A stretch of 16,290 nt of DNA. It comes from Frankiales bacterium. GTDB lineage: Bacteria > Actinomycetota > Actinomycetes > Mycobacteriales > SCTD01. Positions within the stretch are counted from its first letter, which is position 1, and every line of letters starts with the position of its first letter. Positions 1 to 6,398 of this stretch are shown here, in pieces. The DNA is taken from assembly GCA_004299215.1 (NCBI GenBank), contig SCTD01000630.1, positions 1 through 16,290 of the forward strand. The letters run 5' to 3'. Both the position numbers and the translations under genes were made by a program. A model generated the notes under the pieces. It saw only the letters and a list, made by a program, of their open reading frames with translations. It did not search any database and was not told the DNA's origin.

Positions 1-1498
1 ACTCCGGCTCGTTGCCCGTGTCCGACCCGATCCGGAAGGGCGTCGTCACCCCGGCGTACGCGAGGTGTGCCAGCAGGCCCTCGGCCGCGTGGTCGAGGTT
101 GTGGCAGTGGTCCATCCAGATGCCCGGGTTGTCCGCCACGAAGGCGATCTCGAAGGTCTCCCCGTCGAGCACGTCGAGGGAGTCGACCCACCAGGGCGAT
201 CCGGTCGCCGGCACCCCGTCGCGGGACAGGACCACCGCGTGGTGGCCGTGCAGGTGCATCGGGTGGACGTCGCCGCTGCCGTTGCGGATGGTCATCCGGA
301 CGACGTCGCCCTCCTCGACCAGGTACATCGGGACGTCGGGCAGCAGCTCGCCGTTGACCGTCCACCACATGCCCGGCCTGCCGTCGAGGAAGCCGGGCCG
401 GCGACCGATGTCGTAGTCGAAGTCGCGGTCGAACCGGGCGGTGTCGAAGCCGACGGGTGCGGGCGTCCCGTAGGCGAGCAGGTCGACCGCCTCGCGGGGG
501 GCGTCGGCCTCCACGGCCGGGACGTCAGCCGGTCCGACGACGAGCGCGGTGCCGCCGCCGAGGTCGACCGTCAGGGCTGAGCCGTCGGAGGGCACGGTCA
601 GCTCGAGGTCGGCGCGGCCACCGGCCGCGAGCACCAGGTGCCGGTCCCGCACGACGCCGGGCCCGTGCAGGTCGCGGGCGTCGACGGCCAGCACGCGGTA
701 CGACCCGCCGGTCACCCACGTACGCAGGTGGGCGTTGTCGGTGTTGACCACTCTCAGCCGGACCACCTCACCGGCGGCCGCGGTCAGCCGCGAGATCCCG
801 GTGCGGCCGTTGACGGTGCGCCGGCCGCGATAGGAGTGGACGGCGGCGACGGGGTCGGAGTCCTGCTCCAGCGCCGTGGCCGGCTCCACGACGAGCACGC
901 CGAACAGGCCTCGTCGCACCTGCTCGTGCGAGACCTGGTGGGAGTGGTACCAGTACGTCCCGGGGTCCTCGGCGACGAAGCGGTAGACGTGCGACGAGCC
1001 GGGTCGTACGGCGTCCTGCGTCACCCCGGCGACGCCGTCCTCGGCGTTGGGCAGGTCCACGCCGTGCCAGTGCAGCGTGGTGCCGTCCTCCACGTCCACG
1101 TTGCGCAGGGTCACCTGGATCAGGTCGCCCTCGCGGGCGCGCAGCTCCGGTCCGGGGGAGGTCCCGTTCAGCGTGAAGCCCTCGAGCTCCTCACCGGAGG
1201 CGAGCTGGAAGCGGCCCTGTCGCGCCTCGAGCGTCACCGCGACGTCGGGATCACCGGTGCGCGGACCGCTGAGCGAGGTCAGGCTGACGCCGCCCGCGTG
1301 CTCGCCGTGACCGCTCATCTCCACGGGAGGCCCGCCGCCGAGGTCGGCGACGCCCATGTCCATGACGGACCAGCTGCCGGGCAGCCTGCTGCTCTGCCAC
1401 GACCAGGCCACGAACCCGACCAGCAGGAGCGTGGCCGTCAGTCCGAGGGCGGTCGCTGCGCGGGTGGTGCGAGAGGCCTCAGACGGCGGCGTGCTCAC
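1..1498 (-). CDS. Membrane-anchored three-domain multicopper oxidase (3'-truncated by window edge)
   Basis: Oxidises a metal or organic substrate and reduces O2 to water, outside the membrane; the substrate cannot be told from sequence. 499 codons are open from a GTG at 1498 to the window edge with no stop, and the rest of the family suggests only a short C-terminal tail is missing. Residues 15-34 form one N-terminal TM anchor. All four copper motifs are present: HWHG (143-146), YHSH (184-187), HPMHLHGHH (412-420) and HCHNLDH (464-470). Type 1 copper ligands would be H412, C465 and H470. The axial position, ten residues after the cysteine, is Leu475, where CueO-type enzymes have Met; this usually goes with a higher redox potential. 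The GTG lies inside the end of the preceding small membrane-protein gene, so the two are probably translationally coupled. Family assignment is firm; physiological role is not. Confidence 0.93.
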   Translation of the reverse strand, partial: MSTPPSEASRTTRAATALGLTATLLLVGFVAWSWQSSRLPGSWSVMDMGVADLGGGPPVEMSGHGEHAGGVSLTSLSGPRTGDPDVAVTLEARQGRFQLASGEELEGFTLNGTSPGPELRAREGDLIQVTLRNVDVEDGTTLHWHGVDLPNAEDGVAGVTQDAVRPGSSHVYRFVAEDPGTYWYHSHQVSHEQVRRGLFGVLVVEPATALEQDSDPVAAVHSYRGRRTVNGRTGISRLTAAAGEVVRLRVVNTDNAHLRTWVTGGSYRVLAVDARDLHGPGVVRDRHLVLAAGGRADLELTVPSDGSALTVDLGGGTALVVGPADVPAVEADAPREAVDLLAYGTPAPVGFDTARFDRDFDYDIGRRPGFLDGRPGMWWTVNGELLPDVPMYLVEEGDVVRMTIRNGSGDVHPMHLHGHHAVVLSRDGVPATGSPWWVDSLDVLDGETFEIAFVADNPGIWMDHCHNLDHAAEGLLAHLAYAGVTTPFRIGSDTGNEPE

Positions 1499-1916
1499 GC
1501 CCTGCTTCGGCCGGGGTCCCGGCCTCCATGCGACGGGCGGCCATCAGCGCGACACCGAAGAGCACGAAGGCGTTGATGCCGTGGAGCACGCCGAGGATCG
1601 GGGCGCTGAACGACATGATCCCGATGACGACCTGGAAGACGATGCTCCCGAAGACGTAGCCGGCCCACTTGCTGGCGCCCGGGACCTTGGTCAGGAAGGA
1701 CACGACGAGCAGGATCAGGCCCAGCAGCGGGATGACGGTCATGCCGAGGATGCCGTGCATCATGTGGCCGGCGTTGCCGTCGTAGTCGTCGTTGATCACG
1801 ACGTCGGCGTTCTCGCTGTCGGCGATGACGTCGAACCAGCCGAAGGCGATGGCCGCGGCCTGCAGGACCACGCCGAGGCAGATGAGCAGAGCGAGCACGC
1901 GGTAGGTGGACCTCAT
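1479..1916 (-). CDS. Small four-TM membrane protein (DUF6220-like)
   Basis: A 145-residue integral membrane protein of unknown function. Hydrophobic segments lie near residues 6-27, 54-75, 84-104 and 106-127, with an acidic loop (32-47) between the first two. Histidines sit at the ends of TM segments: H51 and H54 before TM2 and H112 in TM4, within MMHGILG and VLHGINA. This pattern resembles small cytochrome- or heme-associated membrane proteins and, from memory, the DUF6220 family; no search was possible. ATG at 1916 is chosen because a G-rich Shine-Dalgarno-like run (GGGGGG) ends 4 bases before it and because TM1 begins directly after it. Its last 20 bases overlap the start of the multicopper oxidase, which suggests a two-gene operon in which it may serve as a membrane partner (inference). 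A 101-base gap separates it from map upstream. Confidence 0.85.
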   Translation of the reverse strand: MRSTYRVLALLICLGVVLQAAAIAFGWFDVIADSENADVVINDDYDGNAGHMMHGILGMTVIPLLGLILLVVSFLTKVPGASKWAGYVFGSIVFQVVIGIMSFSAPILGVLHGINAFVLFGVALMAARRMEAGTPAEAGREHAAV

Positions 1917-1920
1917 GGTT

Positions 1921-1926
1921 CCCCCC
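1921..1926 (-). promoter_or_regulatory. Shine-Dalgarno-like site of the four-TM protein gene
   Basis: On the minus strand, TGGGGGGAACC directly precedes the ATG at 1916, leaving 4 bases between the G run and the start codon. It supports that start over longer upstream-extended frames. Confidence 0.5.
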
Positions 1927-2017
1927 AGGGACCTCGGGCAGGCGCCGTCCGCCGCCGCTGGCGAACCTTCTACACCCTCGCGAACCACCTGCGAAGCGCT
2001 TTCGGCGAGAAACGCCG

Positions 2018-3019
2018 TCACGGAAGGGTGAGGATCTCCGCACCCTCGTCCGTGACCACCAGCGTGTGCTCGAACTGGGCGGTGCGGGAGCGGTCCACGG
2101 TGACCGCTGTCCAGCCGTCGTCCCACATCTCGTGGTGCCAGTCGCCGATCGAGATCATCGGCTCGATCGTGAACGTCATCCCGGGCTCGAGCACGGTGCG
2201 CGCCTGCGGGTTGTCGTAGTGGAAGACCTGCGGGTCGCTGTGGAAGGTGCGGCCGATGCCGTGCCCGACGAAGGCGCGGATCACGCCGTACCCCCGCGCC
2301 TCGGCGTAGGTCTGGATGGCCGAGCCGATGTCGCGGACCCGGCCGCCGGGGCGCACGGCCGCGATGCCGACGTCGAGGCACTCCCGGGTGACGTCGACCA
2401 GCCGGCGGGACTCCTCGTCGACGTCGCCGACCAGGAAGGTCGCGTTGGTGTCGCCGTGGACGCCGTCGAGGTAGATCGTGACGTCGCAGTTCACGATGTC
2501 GCCGTCCTTGAGCACGGTGGAGTCCGGGATCCCGTGGCAGATGACCTCGTTCACGCTGGTGCACAGCGACTTCGGGAAGCCGTTGTAGCCGAGCGGGGAG
2601 GGGTAGCCGCCCCGCGCGATGCACGCCTCGTGCGCGATCGCGTCCAGCTCGTCGGTCGTGACCCCGGGACGCACCGCGGCGCCCACCTCCTGCAGGATCT
2701 GGGCCGCAGCGCGGCCGGCGACCCGCATCCGCGCGATCGTCTCGGCGTCCTTGGGACGGCCGCTGTCCCGGCTCTGCGGGCGGCCGTGCCGGTCGAGCGC
2801 GTAGTCGGGGCGGGGGATGGCGTCCGGCACCTCTCGCCGCGGGGACAGCCGCCCAGGACGCACGAAGGCCGCCTCCAGGCGCTCCCGCTCCTCGCGCCTG
2901 GCCTGCTCCGCGGCCGCCCGCGCGGGGTCGAGATCCGCCACGCGGTGGCAGCGCTTGTACCGGCGGCCGCTGCCGCACCAGCAGGGGTCGTTGGAGCTTC
3001 GCGTCGCGGGGGTGCTCAT
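2018..3019 (-). CDS. map: Type I methionine aminopeptidase with N-terminal SEC-C zinc motif
   Basis: Removes the initiator methionine from nascent cytosolic proteins. The 333-residue protein starts with a SEC-C motif (PCWCGSGRRYKRCHR; C13, C15, C24, H25), a zinc-binding element that in related proteins is thought to contact the ribosome or other proteins. A charged linker (about 30-90) leads into the pita-bread catalytic domain. The five metal ligands are visible: D179, D190, H253 (GHGIGRTFH), E286 (TIEPM) and E317 (QFEHT); H162 in VICHGIPD matches the conserved substrate-side histidine. Length fits the SEC-C-bearing class, longer than the 250-265 residues of the short form. ATG at 3019 is preferred over an ATG ten codons upstream because TACCCT lies exactly 7 bases before it, typical of a leaderless transcript. 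Actinobacteria often carry a second short map gene, so essentiality is uncertain. Confidence 0.96.
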   Translation of the reverse strand: MSTPATRSSNDPCWCGSGRRYKRCHRVADLDPARAAAEQARREERERLEAAFVRPGRLSPRREVPDAIPRPDYALDRHGRPQSRDSGRPKDAETIARMRVAGRAAAQILQEVGAAVRPGVTTDELDAIAHEACIARGGYPSPLGYNGFPKSLCTSVNEVICHGIPDSTVLKDGDIVNCDVTIYLDGVHGDTNATFLVGDVDEESRRLVDVTRECLDVGIAAVRPGGRVRDIGSAIQTYAEARGYGVIRAFVGHGIGRTFHSDPQVFHYDNPQARTVLEPGMTFTIEPMISIGDWHHEMWDDGWTAVTVDRSRTAQFEHTLVVTDEGAEILTLP

Positions 3020-3026
3020 CCGGACC

Positions 3027-3032
3027 AGGGTA
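3027..3032 (-). promoter_or_regulatory. Putative leaderless -10 element of map
   Basis: TACCCT on the minus strand (TANNNT consensus), then 7 bases, then the ATG at 3019. This spacing would put the transcription start at or next to the A of the start codon. No Shine-Dalgarno sequence is visible. The same hexamer and spacing recur before the polyprenyl synthase gene. Confidence 0.5.
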
Positions 3033-3065
3033 TCCAGAGCCCCCCGCACACTTCGTGCTCGGTGC

Positions 3066-3080
3066 GTGACCGCCCGTCAC
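3066..3080. promoter_or_regulatory. Perfect inverted repeat GTGAC-N5-GTCAC in divergent intergenic region
   Basis: The 126-base gap between the divergent map and EAL genes contains GTGAC CGCCC GTCAC, a perfect 5-base dyad with a 5-base spacer. A further GTCAC lies about 30 bases on (3107-3111). The dyad is upstream of both genes and could be an operator for a dimeric regulator. A 5-base dyad is short in GC-rich DNA, so chance is a real alternative. Confidence 0.25.
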
Positions 3081-3134
3081 CTTCCGGCCCGGAGTGCGTT
3101 GTAGCGGTCACAGATGTCGGTCTTGACCCGCTTC

Positions 3135-3140
3135 GGGAGG
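3135..3140 (+). promoter_or_regulatory. Shine-Dalgarno site that fixes the EAL gene start
   Basis: GGGAGG ends 5 bases before the GTG at 3146. The reading frame stays open far upstream, so this site is the main reason for choosing the GTG start. It also shows that this gene, unlike its neighbours, is probably translated from a leadered mRNA. Confidence 0.6.
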
Positions 3141-3145
3141 TGCGT

Positions 3146-3952
3146 GTGCCTGTAGCGCGCCCTCGGACGGACGCCCCAGGGACCGCTGCGCCGCTCCCCA
3201 ATCCGCGGGCGGTCAGCGGGGTGCTCGCGGGGGACGGGCTGCTGCAGGCCCACCTCCAGCCGATCGTCGACCTGGCGACCGGCGACATCTGGGGCGTCGA
3301 GGCGCTCAGCCGTTTCCCCGGGCACCCCCAGCCGGGGCCGTCGGCGTGGTTCGCCTCCGCCGCCGGCGACGGACGCGGGGTCGCGCTGGAGGAGCTGGCG
3401 CTGCGGACGGCGCTCGAGGTCCTGCCCCGCCTGCCCGAGCGGATGTGCCTGACGGTCAACCTCTCTGCCCGGTCGCTGCTGGAGCCGTCGATCCGCGAGC
3501 TGCTGTCGCCGGCAGCCGGTCCCTGCCTGGTGGTGGAGCTCACCGAGCACGAGCAGGTGCTGAGCTACCCGGACCTGCTGGAGGTGCTCGCGTCGCTGCG
3601 CGCGGACGGCCTGAAGCTCGCCATCGACGACTTCGGCGCCGGCCACTCGAGCCTGCAGCACGTCCTGCAGCTCGAGCCGGACGTCGTCAAGCTCGACCTC
3701 GCCCTCGTGCAGGGGATCGGCGGCAGCGCCCGCCGCGCGGCGCTCGTCGAAGCGGTGCGCGGCTTCTGCACCGCCACCGGGACGGCGCTGGTGGCCGAGG
3801 GCGTGGAGGACGCCGAGGACCTCGCGGCGCTGGTCCGCCTGGGTGTCAGCCATGCCCAGGGCTGGTTCCTCGCCCGACCGGCTCCGGTGGAGGTGGTGCT
3901 GCCCGTCCTCGAGAGCGGCGTACGCCTCCCGGCTCTCGTCCTGCCGTCCTAG
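3146..3952 (+). CDS. Stand-alone EAL-domain c-di-GMP phosphodiesterase
   Basis: Predicted cytosolic enzyme that linearises the second messenger c-di-GMP to pGpG. The 268-residue protein is almost entirely one EAL domain (about 30-255), with no GGDEF, PAS, receiver or membrane segment. Catalytic residues are all in place: E52 in the EALSR signature, N105 (VNLSA), E131 (VELTE), D161-D162 (IDDFGAG), K182 (VVKLDL), E218 and E221 (AEGVED) and Q238 (HAQGW). It should therefore be active rather than a degenerate binder. The first ~30 residues are Pro/Ala-rich and probably disordered. Start GTG 3146 rests on the well-placed GGGAGG. The gene is divergent from map and convergent with the polyprenyl synthase, overlapping its stop codon by 4 bases. 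With no sensory domain, control must come from expression or a partner protein. Confidence 0.93.
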   Translation: MPVARPRTDAPGTAAPLPNPRAVSGVLAGDGLLQAHLQPIVDLATGDIWGVEALSRFPGHPQPGPSAWFASAAGDGRGVALEELALRTALEVLPRLPERMCLTVNLSARSLLEPSIRELLSPAAGPCLVVELTEHEQVLSYPDLLEVLASLRADGLKLAIDDFGAGHSSLQHVLQLEPDVVKLDLALVQGIGGSARRAALVEAVRGFCTATGTALVAEGVEDAEDLAALVRLGVSHAQGWFLARPAPVEVVLPVLESGVRLPALVLPS

Positions 3953-5028
3953 ACCGAGCGGCTGGTCGCTGCGGCCGCGAGCTGTCGCAGGACCTGGCGC
4001 GCCTGGTCGGTGACCGGCACCGCCTCGAGCGCCTCGAGCGCGTCACGCGTGAGCTCCTCGATCAGCGCCTCGACCCGGGCCAGGGCGCCCGTGTCCTGGA
4101 TGACCTCGCGCAGCTGCTCGACCCCCTCGGCCGACAGGTGCGGGTCGCCCAGGTGGCGGCGCACCGCCGCGGCCTGGCCGGGGGTGGCGCTCTCCAGGGC
4201 CATCGCCACCAGCGCGGTCCGCTTGCCCTCGCGCAGGTCGTCGCCGGCGGGCTTGCCGGTCGCCTCCGGGTCCCCGAAGACACCGAGGACGTCGTCGCGC
4301 AGCTGGAAGGCCTCGCCGAGCGGCAGGCCGTAGCCGGAGTAGCCGACCAGCACCTCCGGGTCCGCCCCGGCGAGGGCGGCGCCGAGGTGCAGGGGCCTCT
4401 CGATCGTGTACTTCGCGCTCTTGTAGCGGGCCACCCGCAGTGCCCGCTCGACCGACCCGCCGCCACGAGCCTGCTCCAGCAGGTCGAGGTACTGCCCGCC
4501 CATCAGCTCGGTGCGCATCAGGTCGAACACCCGCTGCGCCGCGGCGAGCCGGTCGGCCGGCACGTCGGTTCCGCAGAGCAGCTCGTCGGACCAGGCCAGG
4601 CAGAGGTCGCCGAGCAGGATGGCCGCGCCGGTGCCGAACGCCTCCGGGTCGCCGACCCAGCCCTCTGCCCGGTGCAGGCTGGCGAAGCGGCGGTGCACCG
4701 CCGGCCGGCCGCGCCGCGTGTCACTGCCGTCCATGACGTCGTCGTGGACGAGTGCACACGCTTGGAAGAGCTCCAGTGCGGCGCAGGCCTCGACGACGGC
4801 CTCGCCGTCCTCCCCGCCCGCGCCGCGGAAGCCCCAGTAGCAGAAGGCCGGTCGCAGCCGCTTGCCGCCGGACACCAGCTCGCCCAGAGCGTCGGTGAGG
4901 TGGCCGAGCTCCTCGGAGATGCCGTCGAGCAGCGGGACCTGACGGGCCAGGAAGCCGTCGAGGGCCTTCTGCACCCGCTGGCGCAGGTCGGCGGTGTCGA
5001 GCGGGCCCGGGGCAGGGGTCGACTCCAT
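3949..5028 (-). CDS. Polyprenyl (probably geranylgeranyl) diphosphate synthase
   Basis: Condenses isopentenyl diphosphate with allylic diphosphates in the cytosol to make C20 or longer prenyl diphosphates for carotenoids, quinones or lipids. The 359 residues show the trans-prenyltransferase hallmarks in order: GGKRLRP (54-60, diphosphate/IPP binding), the first Asp-rich motif DDVMD (96-100), GQY (178-180), the lysine-bearing YKSAKYT (202-208), and the second motif as DDVLG (245-249) followed by GDPEATGKPAGDDLREGKRT (252-271). This DDxxG form is common in actinobacterial GGPP synthases. Product length cannot be settled from sequence, but GGPP fits a host with the carotenoid genes found 6 kb away. 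ATG 5028 sits 7 bases after TACCCT, consistent with a leaderless transcript. The stop TAG overlaps that of the convergent EAL gene. A crtE role is inferred, not shown. Confidence 0.92.
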   Translation of the reverse strand: MESTPAPGPLDTADLRQRVQKALDGFLARQVPLLDGISEELGHLTDALGELVSGGKRLRPAFCYWGFRGAGGEDGEAVVEACAALELFQACALVHDDVMDGSDTRRGRPAVHRRFASLHRAEGWVGDPEAFGTGAAILLGDLCLAWSDELLCGTDVPADRLAAAQRVFDLMRTELMGGQYLDLLEQARGGGSVERALRVARYKSAKYTIERPLHLGAALAGADPEVLVGYSGYGLPLGEAFQLRDDVLGVFGDPEATGKPAGDDLREGKRTALVAMALESATPGQAAAVRRHLGDPHLSAEGVEQLREVIQDTGALARVEALIEELTRDALEALEAVPVTDQARQVLRQLAAAATSRSV

Positions 5029-5035
5029 GTCGCGG

Positions 5036-5041
5036 AGGGTA
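5036..5041 (-). promoter_or_regulatory. Putative leaderless -10 element of polyprenyl synthase
   Basis: TACCCT on the minus strand followed by 7 bases and the ATG at 5028, the same hexamer and spacing as before map. No Shine-Dalgarno sequence lies between it and the start codon. Confidence 0.5.
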
Positions 5042-5073
5042 CGGGGAGGAGCCGGAGCGCGCCTGTCCACGAC

Positions 5074-5079
5074 TAGCCT
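5074..5079 (+). promoter_or_regulatory. Putative leaderless -10 element of metF operon
   Basis: TAGCCT followed by 6 bases and the GTG at 5086. It is back to back with the -10 of the divergent polyprenyl synthase in a 57-base gap, so the two promoters face away from each other about 32 bases apart. Confidence 0.5.
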
Positions 5080-5085
5080 GGCTCC

Positions 5086-5970
5086 GTGGGCGACCGGACG
5101 ATCAAGGACATGCTCGACAGCGGGCGGCGGCTCTTCTCGTTCGAGTTCATGCCCGGCAAGACCGCCGAGGGCGAGCGCCAGCTCTGGACCGCGCTGCGCG
5201 AGCTCGAGGCGCTGCGCCCGGACTTCGTCTCGGTCACCTACGGCGCCGGCGGCTCGACCCGCGACACCACGATCGACGCCACGGCGCGCATCGCCGAGGA
5301 GACGACGCTGACCCCGCTGGCGCACCTCACGGCGGTGGACCACTCGGTCGCCGACCTGCGCCGCATCCTCGGCCGGCTGCTCGAGGGCGACGTGCGGAAC
5401 GTGCTGGCGCTCCGCGGGGACCCGCCGGGGGACCCGCAGGGCGAGTGGGTCAAGCACGCGGAGGGCCTGGAGTACGCCGAGGAGCTGGTTCGGCTCACCA
5501 AGTCCATCGGCGACTTCTGCGTCGGCGTCGCGGCGTTCCCGGAGAAGCACCCGCGTTCCCCCGACCTCGACACCGACGTCGAGCGCTTCGTCGACAAGTG
5601 CCGCGCCGGTGCCGACTTCGCGATCACGCAGATGTTCTTCCGCGCCGAGGACTACCTCCGCATGCGCGACCGGGTCGCCGCCACCGGCTGCGAGGTCCCG
5701 ATCATCCCCGGGATCATGCCGGTGACGAACGTGAAGCAGATCACGCGGATGGCCGAGCTCTCGGGTGCTGTCTTCCCGGACGACTTCGCCGACGAGCTGC
5801 ACGCGGTCGAGGACGACCCGGAGGCGGTGCGCCGGGTCGGCATCGACCGGGCGACCGAGATGTGCGACGTGCTGCTCGCCGAGGGCGCGCCGGGGCTGCA
5901 CTTCATCACGATGAACCGCTCCACAGCCACGCGGGAGATCTGGGGCCGGCTGGGACTGAACACCTCGTGA
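5086..5970 (+). CDS. metF: 5,10-Methylenetetrahydrofolate reductase
   Basis: FAD-dependent cytosolic enzyme that reduces methylene-THF to 5-methyl-THF, the methyl donor for methionine synthesis. The 294-residue protein spans the whole TIM-barrel family. Visible motifs are FSFEFMPGKT (17-26, with E20 at the catalytic glutamate position), FVSVTYGAGGSTRD, the folate/FAD-binding AHLTAVDHS and NVLALRGDPP, FCVGVAAFPEKHP, FAITQMFF and PIIPGIMP, ending in the typical GLHFITMNR region. Length matches bacterial MetF (about 290-300). The GTG at 5086 is chosen because TAGCCT sits 6 bases before it and the family motif begins soon after. Its stop overlaps the next gene's GTG, so it heads a three-gene operon. 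The two downstream genes have no obvious folate role. Confidence 0.96.
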   Translation: MGDRTIKDMLDSGRRLFSFEFMPGKTAEGERQLWTALRELEALRPDFVSVTYGAGGSTRDTTIDATARIAEETTLTPLAHLTAVDHSVADLRRILGRLLEGDVRNVLALRGDPPGDPQGEWVKHAEGLEYAEELVRLTKSIGDFCVGVAAFPEKHPRSPDLDTDVERFVDKCRAGADFAITQMFFRAEDYLRMRDRVAATGCEVPIIPGIMPVTNVKQITRMAELSGAVFPDDFADELHAVEDDPEAVRRVGIDRATEMCDVLLAEGAPGLHFITMNRSTATREIWGRLGLNTS

Positions 5971-6398
5971 GGACGACCGCGCGGACGTCCGCGACGCCGG
6001 CGCAGGTCTGGGAGGTGCTGGGTCAGCCGGCTCGGTGGCCGGAGTTCGAGCCGCTGCTGCGACGGGTCCGCGGCACGCGCGGCGCCGCCGCTGCCGGTCA
6101 GACCCTGCTGGGTGTCAGCCGGGTGGTGAACCTCGCCGTCCCGCTGGACGTGCGCGAGGTCGACCCCGCGCGCCGCCTCGTCGTGCGGGTGCGCGCCGCC
6201 CCGGGCGTCGACCACGTGCTGACCGTGGACCTGCTCCCCGTGGTCTCGGGGGGGACCGACATCGTCTGCACCGTCGTGGTGGACGGGCTCTTCGCGCGCG
6301 CCGCGGCCGGGCCGCTGTGGCTCGCGAGCGGGCTCACCGTGCGGCTGCTCGCCGTACGCGCCGAGCGACTGGCGCGGGCGGCCCGGCGCGCGGCGTGA
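5967..6398 (+). CDS. SRPBCC (START-like) fold protein, polyketide cyclase/dehydrase type
   Basis: A 143-residue protein predicted to form the helix-grip fold that encloses a hydrophobic ligand; no specific ligand or reaction can be assigned. It opens with the usual SRPBCC start: a short strand, then TPAQVWEVLGQPARWPEFEPLL, broken here around residues 11-32, the helix and W-P-F/W-x-P signature seen in many family members. Alternating hydrophobic strands (LAVPLDVREVDPARRLVVRV, then HVLTVDLLPV) follow, and a long C-terminal helix rich in Arg/Ala ends it. The GTG start shares the sequence GTGA with the metF stop, and its own stop shares GTGA with the next start, so translation is coupled on both sides. 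It could bind a lipid or isoprenoid related to the phospholipid-synthase-like neighbour, but that is inference. Confidence 0.82.
   Translation: MRTTARTSATPAQVWEVLGQPARWPEFEPLLRRVRGTRGAAAAGQTLLGVSRVVNLAVPLDVREVDPARRLVVRVRAAPGVDHVLTVDLLPVVSGGTDIVCTVVVDGLFARAAAGPLWLASGLTVRLLAVRAERLARAARRAA

Noticed and set aside
638..1576. Long open plus-strand frames opposite the multicopper oxidase
   Set aside because: The encoded sequences are low-complexity, Arg/Gly/Val/Asp-rich with no domain. The minus strand there encodes all four copper motifs, so these are GC-bias shadows.
1917..2017. Possible promoter or terminator between map and the four-TM protein gene
   Set aside because: GTGTAGAAGG is a weak -10-like string without a clear -35, and the GGCG/CGCC stem is only 4 base pairs; neither is strong enough to list.
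3020..3049. Methionine aminopeptidase start at 3049
   Set aside because: The extra ten residues precede the SEC-C motif without adding to it, and the TACCCT-N7-ATG arrangement points to 3019.
4021..4046. CGCCTCGAG repeat near the end of the polyprenyl synthase
   Set aside because: Only two full copies and a partial one, encoding Leu-Glu-Ala in a helix; ordinary codon repetition in GC-rich DNA.
3346..5076. A 576-residue plus-strand open frame covering the EAL and polyprenyl synthase genes
   Set aside because: It runs out of frame through the EAL domain and antisense through the Asp-rich motifs of the synthase, and it shows no family motif of its own.
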